Positions 1 to 8,347 of a stretch of 44,049 nucleotides of DNA are shown here, one piece after another. Origin of the DNA: Flavobacteriia bacterium (GTDB lineage: Bacteria > Bacteroidota > Bacteroidia > Flavobacteriales_D > Crocinitomicaceae); the NCBI GenBank assembly GCA_947458955.1, contig CANGZT010000006.1, forward strand, positions 1 to 44,049, read 5' to 3'. How positions within the stretch are numbered: position 1 is the stretch's first letter; every line of letters begins with the position of its first letter. A program made the translations under genes and the position numbers. Under the pieces are notes generated by a model that saw nothing but the letters and a program-made list of their open reading frames with translations, searched no databases and had not been told where the DNA came from.

Positions 1-1
1 C

Positions 2-139
2 ATTTATTTAAAACCTTTGTTGGATCTTGGTTTGTTGTCATTTACTGATTTGAATTACCTAAAAAGTAAACAGCAAAAATATCAAACAACAAAAACAGGA
101 ATTGAATTAATTACTGAAAGACAATTGTCCTTATTTTGA
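2..139 (+). CDS. 3' end of an unidentified protein, winged-helix-like C-terminus (partial)
   Basis: An open frame enters from the left edge and gives 45 residues before a TGA at 137-139. The segment contains LKPLLDLGLL followed by KSKQQKYQTT and a short amphipathic tail. This recalls the C-terminal winged helix of Fic-type or AlbA_2/RecG-like proteins, where a YLxPLLexGLL helix precedes a K-x-Q-x-Y-x-x-T strand. The gene is real on two counts: the frame is open to the edge with ordinary codon use for this genome, and a strong plus-strand terminator follows six bases after the stop. It converges on the M13 peptidase gene. Family assignment is a guess from the tail alone. Confidence 0.5.
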   Translation: MYLKPLLDLGLLSFTDLNYLKSKQQKYQTTKTGIELITERQLSLF

Positions 140-144
140 ATTAG

Positions 145-187
145 TTAGTAGAGGTTTGATTACCAAATCTCTACTAATTTATCTTTT
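145..187 (+). terminator. Rho-independent terminator of the partial left-edge gene
   Basis: A 14-bp stem has its left arm at 145-158 (TTAGTAGAGGTTTG), a 5-base loop, and its right arm at 164-177 (CAAATCTCTACTAA). TTTATCTTTT follows. The only imperfect pair is G-U on the plus strand and would be C-A on the minus strand, so it is built for plus-strand transcripts. It overlaps the last codons and stop of the convergent M13 gene. Confidence 0.75.
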
Positions 188-2157
188 GGATTACGCATCG
201 CATCTCCTTCTTTGATTTCAAAAGCATCAAAAAACGCAGGGAAATTCATTAATGGACCATTTACACGATACATACCAGGTGAATGTGGATCGTTAGATAA
301 TCTGTTTTTTAATTCTTGTTCCGTAAAGTTTATTTTATAAATCTGTGCCATTGCAATGAAGAAACGTTGCTCAGGAGTAAAGCCAAATAATTTTTTACCT
401 GATCTATATTCTTCTGTTTTTTTGTAAGCATTAAACGCTAAGATTACACCTCCTAAATCAGCAATGTTTTCACCCATAGTAAGTTGTGCGTCAACACAAT
501 GTCCGTCAATAGGGCAGAAACGATTATAAGTTTCACCTAATTGTTTCGTTTTATCTTCAAACTTTATTTTGTCTTTTTCGCTCCACCAGTTTTTAAAGCT
601 TCCGTTTAAATCAAATTTTGCACCCATATCATCAAAACCGTGGGTAAGTTCGTGACCTATAATCATTCCGATTCGACTGTAATTTACTGCATCTTCTGCA
701 TTTTCATCGAAGAATGGAGCTTGCATAATTCCCGCTGGGAAAACGATTTCATTATTGAGCGGTTGGTAATATGCATTGATCATATGTGCTGGCATTTCCC
801 ATTTAGATTTGTCGACCTCTTTAGAAAGGGATTCGATTGCATGTTTAAATTCCCACTTTCTAATTTGTTTCAAATTATCGATGTAGTTAGTAGGGGTTAA
901 ATTTAGAGCACTGAAATCTTCATATTTTTCAGGAAAACCTAATTTACGTTTGATTGAAAAAAGTTTTTTTCTAGCTTCGTTTTTTGTACTGTCGCTCATC
1001 CATGACAATTTATTCAAACGTTCATCATAACTTTCAATCAGTAAATCAACCATGGTGTTAATTTTCTTTTGAGCATTTTCTGAATAGTTTTTTTGTACAA
1101 ATGATTGGCCTAACAATTCACCAACCGCTAAGTTTGTTATTTCACTTACTGCTTTATCTGAAAGTGGTTTATCTGTTGATTTTCCACTTAATACGATGGA
1201 ATAGAAAGAAAAATTGATTTTAGCGATATTATTAGATAATTTGCTCGAATAATAAGAACTTACTCTGCAGTAAATGTAATCTTTGATTTCTTCTAACGAA
1301 GTTGTTTCAATGATCGAATTTAGTTGTTTGAAATAGTCGGGTTGACCAATTACAACAAACTCTAAAGAAGGAATTGATATTTTAGAAAAATATTGGTTTA
1401 TGTCAAAAGTGGTGAAGTCGCTTGCGAATTGTGAAATCGAAAGTTTATTGTATGTTTTTTCAGGATCCCTTAATTCTGCAGGATTCATCATTTGTTTTGC
1501 AAGCTTTGTTTCTAAGATAACAGCGTTGGAAGCTATTTTTTGATTGTTGCTAACTCCAAATGCTGAAAGTAATGTTTCTAGATAAGTTTGGTATTTATTT
1601 AAAAGTGCTTTTTTATTTTCTTGGATATAAAATTGATTGTTTGGTAACCCTAAACCAGCTTGGTTGATGTAAAGACTGTTTCTAGTTGTGTTTTTTAGGT
1701 CTTGTTGCACGTCAACGGAAAAGAAAAGATTAATCCCTTGTTGTTGAAAATAAGCAATTATCTCACTTAATTGCTGTTTGTTTTGAATAGACTTAATTTT
1801 ATCTAGATCGTTTTGAATAGGTGAGATGTGAAGGGAATTTCTACGAGTTGTATCCATATAGGATGCGTAGTAATTACCAATGATTGCTTCATTGTAAGAT
1901 TTTGGTGCTGTTTTTGCATTTTCAAGTACTGCGATTAGTTTGGTTTTATTTGCATTGTCTAATTCATTCATACTTCCCCAGCGCGATTCACTAGAAGGAA
2001 CAGGATTGTTTTTTAACCATTTTCCATTACAATATTTGTAAAAATCATCCTGAGGACGAATTGATTTATCCATAAAAGATGTGTCGATACTGATTTTTTG
2101 TGCAGATAGCGTAGTTGTTATTCCAGCTATTAGTAGGGTGGAAAGTATTTTTTTCAT
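160..2157 (-). CDS. M13 family zinc metallopeptidase (neprilysin/PepO-like), exported
   Basis: A 665-residue protein with an N-terminal signal peptide (MKKILSTLLIAG, cleavage after LSAQ), so it acts in the periplasm or outside the cell. The N-terminal two thirds match the M13_N region, and the catalytic domain is C-terminal. The zinc site is HELTH with H502, E503 and H506; the third ligand is E563 in ENIADLGG, with D567 assisting. The last residues (RNPKDKLVEIW) replace the CxVW ending typical of the family. Length is normal for M13 (about 650-700). The gene lies 9 bases after the acetyltransferase gene and is probably the last gene of the carboxylase-elaA operon. It would cleave oligopeptides; the substrate cannot be told from sequence. 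Confidence 0.95.
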   Translation of the reverse strand: MKKILSTLLIAGITTTLSAQKISIDTSFMDKSIRPQDDFYKYCNGKWLKNNPVPSSESRWGSMNELDNANKTKLIAVLENAKTAPKSYNEAIIGNYYASYMDTTRRNSLHISPIQNDLDKIKSIQNKQQLSEIIAYFQQQGINLFFSVDVQQDLKNTTRNSLYINQAGLGLPNNQFYIQENKKALLNKYQTYLETLLSAFGVSNNQKIASNAVILETKLAKQMMNPAELRDPEKTYNKLSISQFASDFTTFDINQYFSKISIPSLEFVVIGQPDYFKQLNSIIETTSLEEIKDYIYCRVSSYYSSKLSNNIAKINFSFYSIVLSGKSTDKPLSDKAVSEITNLAVGELLGQSFVQKNYSENAQKKINTMVDLLIESYDERLNKLSWMSDSTKNEARKKLFSIKRKLGFPEKYEDFSALNLTPTNYIDNLKQIRKWEFKHAIESLSKEVDKSKWEMPAHMINAYYQPLNNEIVFPAGIMQAPFFDENAEDAVNYSRIGMIIGHELTHGFDDMGAKFDLNGSFKNWWSEKDKIKFEDKTKQLGETYNRFCPIDGHCVDAQLTMGENIADLGGVILAFNAYKKTEEYRSGKKLFGFTPEQRFFIAMAQIYKINFTEQELKNRLSNDPHSPGMYRVNGPLMNFPAFFDAFEIKEGDAMRNPKDKLVEIW

Positions 2158-2166
2158 TTTAATTTT

Positions 2167-2619
2167 TTAATTAAGTGTCATTTCAATATAGTCCCATTCA
2201 TACTCTTTGTATTCTTTTATGGAACTAAATTGATAGTTTTTATAGAATTGCTCTAAATATTTTAAAGCGTCAATCTTAATTTTTTCTTTTAGGTTATTTT
2301 CTTGATTATAAATAAATTCAATAGACTTACTTAAAATATTACTTGCAATCTTTTTTCTTCTAAAGTTTTCGTTTACTACTAATCTTCCAATAGACCATTC
2401 TTGGTGAACTACTCCTTTAGGTATAATACGAGATGTACCAATGATTTCGTTATCGTTATTTTTTACTGACAAATGAAAACAAAAAGGATCAATACCATCA
2501 ACCTCGGGATAAGGACAATTTTGTTCAATTACAAACACCTCAACCCGAAGTTTAAGAAGGTTATGGTATTCTAAAGTGCTTAATTCTTTAAAATGTTTTA
2601 TTTCGTAGGTTAAATTCAC
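2167..2619 (-). CDS. elaA: ElaA-type GNAT N-acetyltransferase
   Basis: A 150-residue GNAT protein. The N-terminal block LRVEVFVIEQNCPYPEVDG closely follows the ElaA signature (LRxxVFVVEQNCPYxxxDG). Next come the GNAT beta-strands and the acetyl-CoA loop region around FRRKKIASNIL, and a C-terminal YLEQFYKNYQF helix equivalent to the E. coli ElaA end. Translation starts at GTG (2617-2619), one base after the carboxylase stop, which suggests translational coupling. The start fits because ElaA proteins begin about 20 residues before the LR-x-x-VF block. The acceptor substrate of ElaA enzymes is not established. Confidence 0.88.
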   Translation of the reverse strand: MNLTYEIKHFKELSTLEYHNLLKLRVEVFVIEQNCPYPEVDGIDPFCFHLSVKNNDNEIIGTSRIIPKGVVHQEWSIGRLVVNENFRRKKIASNILSKSIEFIYNQENNLKEKIKIDALKYLEQFYKNYQFSSIKEYKEYEWDYIEMTLN

Positions 2620-2622
2620 AAA

Positions 2623-4266
2623 TCACGTTTGGATATTTCCAACATTGTACGGTTTTTCAGCCTTTTTATGATTCGCCATTTCGATTCCCATTGAGATTAC
2701 TTTGCGTGTTTCTTCTGGCTTGATAATTCCGTCAACCCAAAGTCTTGCAGCTGCGTAATAGGGAGAGATTTGTTCATCATAACGTGCTTTGATGGTGTTG
2801 TAAATTTCATCTTCTCTTTCTTTTGTAATTTCCTCACCTCTTGCTTTTAATGTAGCAACTTCAATTTGTAATAAGGTTTTAGCGGCAGCGGCACCACTCA
2901 TTACAGCAATTTCTGCGGTTGGCCAAGCAAAAATCAATCTTGGATCGTAAGCTTTACCACACATGGCGTAATTTCCTGCTCCGTATGAGTTTCCGATTAT
3001 GATTGAAAATTTTGGAACGACTGAATTCGCCATAGCGTTTACCATTTTGGCTCCGTCTTTGATAATTCCAGAATGTTCTGATTTAGAACCAACCATAAAT
3101 CCTGTAACGTCGGTTAAGAATACCAATGGAATATTTTTTTGATTACAATTCATAATAAATCGCGCAGCTTTATCTGCAGATTCATTGTAAATTACACCTC
3201 CAATTTGAATTTCTCCTTTTTTGTTTTTAATTACTTCTCTTTGGTTTGCAACGATACCGACACTCCAACCATCTACACGAGCATATCCACAAATAATCGT
3301 TTTACCATAATCAGATTTGTATTCTGTAAAATCACAATCATCTACTAACCAATCGATCACTTTTTTCATATCGTATGGTTTAGAACGTTCTACAGGAATT
3401 ACACCATGCACGTCTTTTAAAGCAATTTTAGATGGTAATGATTCGCTACGATCAAATCCTGCAGTTTCTGATTGACCAACTTTATCTACTAATTTTCGAA
3501 TGGTTGCTAAACAATCTTCATCATTTTCAGTTTTGTAATCACAAACTCCTGAAATTTCAGTATGGGTTGTAGCACCTCCTAATGTTTCATTATCAATAGA
3601 TTCCCCAATTGCAGCTTTAACTAGGTATGAACCTGCTAAAAAGATTGTCCCCGTTTTATTTACAATCAAAGATTCGTCAGACATAATAGGTAAGTAAGCA
3701 CCTCCTGCAACACAGCTTCCCATCACAGCGGCAATTTGAAGAATGCCTTGAGAACTCATTTGTGCGTTGTTTCTGAAAATTCTTCCAAAATGTTCTTTAT
3801 CTGGAAAAATTTCATCTTGCATAGGTAAGTAAACACCAGCAGAATCAACTAAATAGATGATAGGAAGTCTATTTTCCATGGCAATTTCCTGAGCACGGAG
3901 GTTCTTTTTTCCAGTAATTGGGAACCAAGCTCCAGCTTTTACAGTGGCGTCATTTGCAACAACGATGCATTGTTTTTTATGGATATAACCAATTACTACG
4001 ACAACTCCACCTGAAGGACAACCTCCGTGTTCTTTGTACATATCATAGCCTGCAAGTGCGCCAATTTCAATTCTTTCAGAGTCTTTATCTAAAAGTAAGT
4101 CAATGCGTTCTCTTGCGGTTAATTTACCTTTTTCGTGATGTGCTGCGATGCGTTTTTCACCTCCACCTTTATATATTTTTTGAAGTTCACTCTCTAGTCG
4201 TGAAATTTTCAATCGCATTTGGTCTTCATTGATATTGAATTCCAATTCTTTAGGGTCAATTGCCAT
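2623..4266 (-). CDS. Acyl-CoA carboxylase, carboxyltransferase (beta) subunit
   Basis: A 547-residue biotin-dependent carboxyltransferase that moves CO2 from carboxybiotin to an acyl-CoA. It has the N-terminal GKLTARERIDLLLD segment, the crotonase-fold block YLPMQDEIFPDKEHFGR, the AVMGSCVAGGAY oxyanion loop, and the C-terminal IIGNSYGAGNYAMCGKAYDP loop. These blocks resemble methylcrotonyl-CoA carboxylase beta more than propionyl-CoA carboxylase, which would place it in leucine degradation; that is inference. The frame extends upstream to a TTG at 4311, but that stretch overlaps a promoter-like element. The ATG at 4266 gives the usual short N-terminus, so it was chosen. No biotin carboxylase or biotin carrier gene is adjacent. 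It heads the operon with elaA and the M13 gene. Confidence 0.9.
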   Translation of the reverse strand: MAIDPKELEFNINEDQMRLKISRLESELQKIYKGGGEKRIAAHHEKGKLTARERIDLLLDKDSERIEIGALAGYDMYKEHGGCPSGGVVVVIGYIHKKQCIVVANDATVKAGAWFPITGKKNLRAQEIAMENRLPIIYLVDSAGVYLPMQDEIFPDKEHFGRIFRNNAQMSSQGILQIAAVMGSCVAGGAYLPIMSDESLIVNKTGTIFLAGSYLVKAAIGESIDNETLGGATTHTEISGVCDYKTENDEDCLATIRKLVDKVGQSETAGFDRSESLPSKIALKDVHGVIPVERSKPYDMKKVIDWLVDDCDFTEYKSDYGKTIICGYARVDGWSVGIVANQREVIKNKKGEIQIGGVIYNESADKAARFIMNCNQKNIPLVFLTDVTGFMVGSKSEHSGIIKDGAKMVNAMANSVVPKFSIIIGNSYGAGNYAMCGKAYDPRLIFAWPTAEIAVMSGAAAAKTLLQIEVATLKARGEEITKEREDEIYNTIKARYDEQISPYYAAARLWVDGIIKPEETRKVISMGIEMANHKKAEKPYNVGNIQT

Positions 4267-4283
4267 TATATATAATTTGTATT

Positions 4284-4313
4284 CAAATTTATAAAAATTA
4301 CTATTTGACAATC
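4284..4313 (-). promoter_or_regulatory. Candidate promoter for the carboxylase operon
   Basis: On the minus strand a TAAATTTG box (4291-4284) matches the Bacteroidetes -7 consensus TAnnTTTG. An ATTG lies 17 bases upstream at the -33 position. The box sits 17 bases before the ATG at 4266, which is the main reason to reject the upstream TTG start. Confidence 0.45.
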
Positions 4314-4327
4314 GAAAAAAGTGAGGT

Positions 4328-4528
4328 TTATTTCTTTCTTAATCCTTTCAAAAAATCTGAAAGTAATCCACCTAATACCATTCCGTAGATTGTACTATTC
4401 AAAGGTTTGGAAGTAATTGCGCAAGTACCTGAATCGCAACCAATAAAATGATAATATAGATATCCTCCTAAACCTCCAAGTACTATTCCAATCAGAAGTA
4501 TTAGGTGCTTTCTTAAAAATGCAATCAT
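4328..4528 (-). CDS. Small membrane protein, DUF6132 family
   Basis: A 66-residue protein with one clear hydrophobic segment near the N-terminus (ILLIGIVLGGLGGYLYY). A conserved-looking CDSGTCAITSKP motif with two cysteines follows, then a second, glycine-rich hydrophobic stretch (STIYGMVLGGLLSDF) and a basic tail. The GC-x-SGTCAITS-x-P pattern is what I associate with DUF6132; function is unknown. It overlaps the preceding DUF2892-like gene by four bases (ATGA type), so the two are almost certainly co-translated. The paired cysteines and the YgaP-like neighbour hint at sulfur or redox chemistry, but nothing in the sequence proves it. Confidence 0.72.
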   Translation of the reverse strand: MIAFLRKHLILLIGIVLGGLGGYLYYHFIGCDSGTCAITSKPLNSTIYGMVLGGLLSDFLKGLRKK

Positions 4529-4728
4529 TTTTTATGATTAGTTTTTATTCCAAATGGTAAATATATAGGGCAGAATTTAATTAAACTAGTTAATAAGAAT
4601 ACTGCTGATAGAATTACTAAAATCAATCCAAATGTTCCTGTTACCACTTTTCCTAAAAACAAACCAGTCATTATGATTGCTAAAATTAACCGAATTACTC
4701 GATCTCCTTTTCCAATATTTTGTTTCAT
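4525..4728 (-). CDS. DUF2892 (YgaP transmembrane domain-like) protein
   Basis: A 67-residue protein that opens with MKQNIGKGDRVIRLILA, the usual start of DUF2892 proteins (N-x-G-x-x-D-R-x-x-R). Two hydrophobic helices follow, then the CPIYLPFGI ending. DUF2892 is the membrane part of YgaP-type rhodanese proteins; here it stands alone without a rhodanese domain. It is the first gene of a two-gene unit with the DUF6132 gene. Function is unknown beyond membrane location. Confidence 0.8.
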   Translation of the reverse strand: MKQNIGKGDRVIRLILAIIMTGLFLGKVVTGTFGLILVILSAVFLLTSLIKFCPIYLPFGIKTNHKK

Positions 4729-4843
4729 ACTCTTTTTTTTTGCTAATTAAAGTTTTTTAAATTGAAATCAGTGTTACATGAGTTACAAAGAAAAGAATCA
4801 TTTTTGTTTTAAAAATTATTAGAATAAAGTAAGTTGTTTTACT

Positions 4844-4851
4844 TAAATTTG
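4844..4851 (+). promoter_or_regulatory. -7 promoter box upstream of the H-NOX operon
   Basis: TAAATTTG matches the Bacteroidetes TAnnTTTG -7 consensus and lies 18 bases before the ATG at 4870. No convincing TTTG is seen at the -33 distance. The box falls inside the frame extension that would begin at a TTG at 4834, which argues for the ATG start. Confidence 0.4.
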
Positions 4852-4869
4852 TTTAAAATTAATGAATTT

Positions 4870-5415
4870 ATGTACGGAATTGTAAATAAAGCAATTGAAG
4901 AGTTGGTGATTGAGAATTTTGGTCAAGAAAAATGGGAGATTATTAAATTAAAAAGTGGTGTTGATGTTGATTTTTTTATAAGTACTGAACCCTATGACGA
5001 TGATATTACTTTTAAATTAGCAATAGCTGTTTCAGAGGAGATGTCTATGCCATTATCTGATGTTTTAATTGCATTTGGTGAATGGTGGATTTTAAAAACG
5101 GGTAAAGAAAAGTATGGATATTTGATGGAGAGTGGCGGTAAAAACTTTAAAGAATTTATAATTAATCTACCTTTATTTCACAATCGAGTAATGATGATTT
5201 ACCCAAAGTTGACTCCACCAGAATTTAAAGTTTCTGATATTACTGATTCTAGTTTACATTTACATTATTACTCTAAACGAATTGGTTTGCAAGAATTTGT
5301 TAGAGGGTTGATTCAAGGACTTGCAAAATTTTATGCTTGTCATGTTGAAATTGAATTAATTTTATCACGAGAGAAAAATGCTGATCACGAAGAATTTATG
5401 ATAACATGGAATTAA
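4870..5415 (+). CDS. H-NOX heme nitric oxide/oxygen sensor protein
   Basis: A stand-alone cytoplasmic H-NOX of 181 residues. The start was set at the ATG giving MYGIVNKAIEELV, the near-invariant H-NOX N-terminus; the frame extends upstream only through a TTG. The proximal heme ligand is H104 (LPLFHNRV), P117 lies in the LTPPEF turn, and the YxSxR heme-propionate motif is Y133-S135-R137. The helix after this motif (IGLQEFVRGL) has no tyrosine where O2-binding H-NOX carry their distal Tyr; F143 seems to occupy that place, so NO selectivity is likely. The stop overlaps the next gene by 10 bases. Such H-NOX proteins usually control the activity of a partner kinase encoded next to them, as here. 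Confidence 0.95.
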   Translation: MYGIVNKAIEELVIENFGQEKWEIIKLKSGVDVDFFISTEPYDDDITFKLAIAVSEEMSMPLSDVLIAFGEWWILKTGKEKYGYLMESGGKNFKEFIINLPLFHNRVMMIYPKLTPPEFKVSDITDSSLHLHYYSKRIGLQEFVRGLIQGLAKFYACHVEIELILSREKNADHEEFMITWN

Positions 5416-7397
5416 GTTTTTCTGAAACACAAATTAATCGTTTATTTCCATTTCATTTCGTTATAGATACGGACTTTCGTATCATTTCTACAGGTGAAAG
5501 CTTATCAAAAATCAGTGATAAAATACTTGGAAACAAGCTTTTTGATATTTTTTCAATTGAAAGACCTTATTCATTGAAGAGTTATGAGTTTAGTGACTTT
5601 TCGTCCGAAAAAGAAGTTTTTTATATACTACTTTTAAAGTCTAAAAAAACATTATTTAAAGCTCAATTTGAGTTTGTAAATGATAAGAAAGGGTTATTCA
5701 TTTTAACCCCTTGGTTTAATAGTCTAGAAGATTTAAAAGAAAATAATCTGATTATTTCAGATTTTGCTAATTATGATCAAACATTTGACTTACTTCATGT
5801 GATTAAAAATATTGAAATTAACACAGATGAGTTAAGGCAACTTACTAATCAATTAAAATCAAAAAATTTACAATTAAGTCTCCAAGAAGAAAAGTTTCGA
5901 AATATCATTGAAAATATGAATTTAGGAATTTTAGAGGTTGATAATAATGATGTTATACAATATGCTAACAATTCATTTTCTCAAATCTCTGGTTATTCAT
6001 TAGATGATTTAAAAGGTCAATATGCTCACAAATTACTTACAAAAAAAACAGATGAAAAAGTAATTAGAGAAATAATCAAAGAACGTAATAAAGGAGAGTC
6101 AGGTAATTTCGAAGTAACAATCTTTACTAAGAGTGGAGAGGAAAGAATTTGGTTTATTAGTGGTGCACCACACTACAATGATAAAGGAGAAATTATTGGT
6201 TCCATAGGTGTTCACTTGGATATAACAGAACAAAAAAATCTTGAGAAAGCCTTAGAAAAAGCAAAAGATAAAGCGGAAGAAGCCTCTAGAACAAAAGAAT
6301 TGTTTTTAGCAAATATGAGTCACGAAATACGAACTCCACTGAACATCATTTTAGGGATGACTCGATTAATTAAAAAGGAAACTTTAAATGATCGTTTAAA
6401 TGAATATGTGAATCATTCTCAATATGCTGCTAATCATTTGCTTTCTATAATAAATGATATTTTAGATATGTCAAAGATTGAATTTGGAGAAATGAAAATT
6501 CAACTAAATCAATTTAATTTGCATAGCTTATCAAATGCGTTAGAATCTATTTTTACTCCAAATGCAGAGGAAAAAGGGTTGATGTTCCTATATAGTATCT
6601 CAGATGAAATTTATGAAAATTTATTAGGTGATGATTTAAGAATTAGACAAGTTTTGATAAATCTCATTGGTAACGCGCTTAAGTTTACCGAAAAAGGGTT
6701 TGTATCTTTAAATATTCGTTTAATTTCTGAAAATTTAGATAGTCAAAAAATATTATTCGAAATAAATGATTCAGGAATTGGAATGTCAGAAGATTTTGTT
6801 AATCATATATTTGATAAGTTTTCTCAAGAAGCAAATAAAGCAAATAGAAAATATGCTGGTACAGGTTTAGGTATGACTATCTGTCGCGATTTACTTTCCC
6901 TAATGGAGAGTGAACTTAAGATTGAGAGTAAAAAAGGTGAGGGGACAAAGATTTCTTTTGAATTAGAATTTAAGAAGTTATGTACGAGTATTTCTGAAAA
7001 AGAATATGTTAACGAAATCTTTAAAAATGTGACAGGCAAAAAGGTGTTACTTGTTGAGGATAATAAAATCAATCGATTAATTGCCGGAAAAAGCCTTGAA
7101 ATAATTGGTTGTATATACAAAGAAGCAGTAAATGGATTAGAAGCTCTTGAGCTTCTTAAAAATGAAACTTTTGATTTGATACTAATGGATATACAAATGC
7201 CTGAAATGGATGGTGTTGAGGCAACAAAAAATATCAGAAATGAATTGAAAATAACCATTCCAATTATTGCATTAACTGCCAATGTTTTTAAACAAGATAT
7301 TGATTCTTATTTAGCAGTAGGCATGAATGATTTTATCATTAAACCATTTGAAGAAGAGAACTTTTTTGAAAAAATATCTTTAAATATCTTTAAATAA
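5406..7397 (+). CDS. Hybrid sensor histidine kinase, HNOBA-PAS-HisKA-HATPase-REC
   Basis: A soluble 663-residue hybrid kinase with no membrane segment. Residues 1 to about 135 resemble the heme-NO-binding-associated (HNOBA) domain (NRLFPFHFVIDTDFRII, then GNKLFDIFSIERP). This is followed by a coiled coil, a PAS/PAC domain (about 165-280), a second coiled coil, HisKA with phospho-accepting H306 in SHEIRTPL, and a HATPase with N box (NLIGNALKF), NDSGIGM and GTGLGM. The C-terminal receiver domain has acidic residues E551/D552, phospho-acceptor D595 and the late lysine in IIKPFE. There is no DNA-binding output, so a histidine phosphotransfer protein and regulator elsewhere are expected. The start overlaps the H-NOX stop, indicating coupled translation. 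It most likely relays heme-NO binding by the H-NOX. Confidence 0.95.
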   Translation: MELSFSETQINRLFPFHFVIDTDFRIISTGESLSKISDKILGNKLFDIFSIERPYSLKSYEFSDFSSEKEVFYILLLKSKKTLFKAQFEFVNDKKGLFILTPWFNSLEDLKENNLIISDFANYDQTFDLLHVIKNIEINTDELRQLTNQLKSKNLQLSLQEEKFRNIIENMNLGILEVDNNDVIQYANNSFSQISGYSLDDLKGQYAHKLLTKKTDEKVIREIIKERNKGESGNFEVTIFTKSGEERIWFISGAPHYNDKGEIIGSIGVHLDITEQKNLEKALEKAKDKAEEASRTKELFLANMSHEIRTPLNIILGMTRLIKKETLNDRLNEYVNHSQYAANHLLSIINDILDMSKIEFGEMKIQLNQFNLHSLSNALESIFTPNAEEKGLMFLYSISDEIYENLLGDDLRIRQVLINLIGNALKFTEKGFVSLNIRLISENLDSQKILFEINDSGIGMSEDFVNHIFDKFSQEANKANRKYAGTGLGMTICRDLLSLMESELKIESKKGEGTKISFELEFKKLCTSISEKEYVNEIFKNVTGKKVLLVEDNKINRLIAGKSLEIIGCIYKEAVNGLEALELLKNETFDLILMDIQMPEMDGVEATKNIRNELKITIPIIALTANVFKQDIDSYLAVGMNDFIIKPFEEENFFEKISLNIFK

Positions 7398-7407
7398 ACC
7401 ATTTCAA

Positions 7408-8319
7408 ATGTCTAAAATAAAAGATCCAGGTCTAGGCTCACGTTTTCAAAAACCAGTTAAAAGGATGATGAATCAGGATGGTTCATACAATATAATTCGC
7501 AAAGGTGGCTTAACAAATTTTCAAGATTTCTATAAGTATTTGCTTGATATTGAGTGGTATCATTTTATTTTGTTGATATTGTTGATTTATATACTGATAA
7601 ATCTTGTTTTTTCGGGGTTGTATTTGGCAATTGGAATCGAACAGTTGAAAGGAATTTCTTCTTCTCAACATCCTTTTTTTAGTGCGTTTTTCTTTTCAAC
7701 TCAAACATTTACAACCGTAGGTTATGGTTCAGTCTCGCCAAACGGAACTGCAGCTGAAATAGTTGCAATGATTGAAGCGTTTTTCGGGTTGATGGGATTT
7801 GCGATTGCTACGGGCTTACTTTATGGGCGTTTTTCGAAACCAAATGCAAAAATTGGATTCTCAAAGAATGTAATTATTACTCCTTTTGAAGATACAAATG
7901 CGATGATGTTCAAAATAGTCAACTTGCGAAATAATGTTTTACTAAAAACAAAAGTAAATGTCTTTCTTGCGATGGATAAAGAAGAAGGGGAGCAATCGTT
8001 TGTTAAACAGTATTTTCAGTTAAATTTAGAGGTTGATTATATCACGTTTTTCCCTTTAACATGGACTTTAGTTCATAAAATAACTGAAGATTCTCCTTTG
8101 TATCAATTGGATGTTGAGCAGATCAGAAAACGAAATGGAGAAGTTTTTATTTTAATTGAAACTTTTGATGAGACTTATTCGCAAGATATCGTTCATAAAC
8201 ATTCGTATGCAGATGAAGATTGGTTGGAAAATGTAAAATTTGATGCGAACTTTAGACCTGATGAAAATGGAAAATTAGTACTTTATATTGATGAATTGAG
8301 TAATGTTACGCCTATCTAA
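7408..8319 (+). CDS. KirBac-type inward-rectifier potassium channel
   Basis: A 303-residue channel subunit. It has an N-terminal slide-helix region, TM1 at about 52-76, a pore helix, the selectivity filter TTVGYGSVSP (T103-G107), and TM2 at about 115-141. An immunoglobulin-like cytoplasmic Kir domain follows (about 150-300). The WYHFILLI start of TM1 and the ILIETFDETYSQ and HSYADEDW blocks are typical of bacterial Kir. It functions as a tetramer in the inner membrane and passes K+. It begins 10 bases after the kinase stop with no terminator or promoter box between, so it is probably co-transcribed with the NO-sensing pair. What gates it is unknown; a link to NO is inference from the operon. 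Confidence 0.93.
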   Translation: MSKIKDPGLGSRFQKPVKRMMNQDGSYNIIRKGGLTNFQDFYKYLLDIEWYHFILLILLIYILINLVFSGLYLAIGIEQLKGISSSQHPFFSAFFFSTQTFTTVGYGSVSPNGTAAEIVAMIEAFFGLMGFAIATGLLYGRFSKPNAKIGFSKNVIITPFEDTNAMMFKIVNLRNNVLLKTKVNVFLAMDKEEGEQSFVKQYFQLNLEVDYITFFPLTWTLVHKITEDSPLYQLDVEQIRKRNGEVFILIETFDETYSQDIVHKHSYADEDWLENVKFDANFRPDENGKLVLYIDELSNVTPI

Positions 8320-8347
8320 TTTTTAATGATTAATTGTTAGTATTTAA

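Noticed and set aside
640-900. Plus-strand open frame inside the M13 gene (also others, such as 6824-7282 and 38429-38770)
   Set aside because: They lie inside well-supported genes on the opposite strand, have no family features, and their amino acid composition is that of antisense frames.
4834-4869. Extended N-terminus for the H-NOX protein
   Set aside because: It begins with TTG, overlaps the -7 box, and the H-NOX family starts at MYGIVN.
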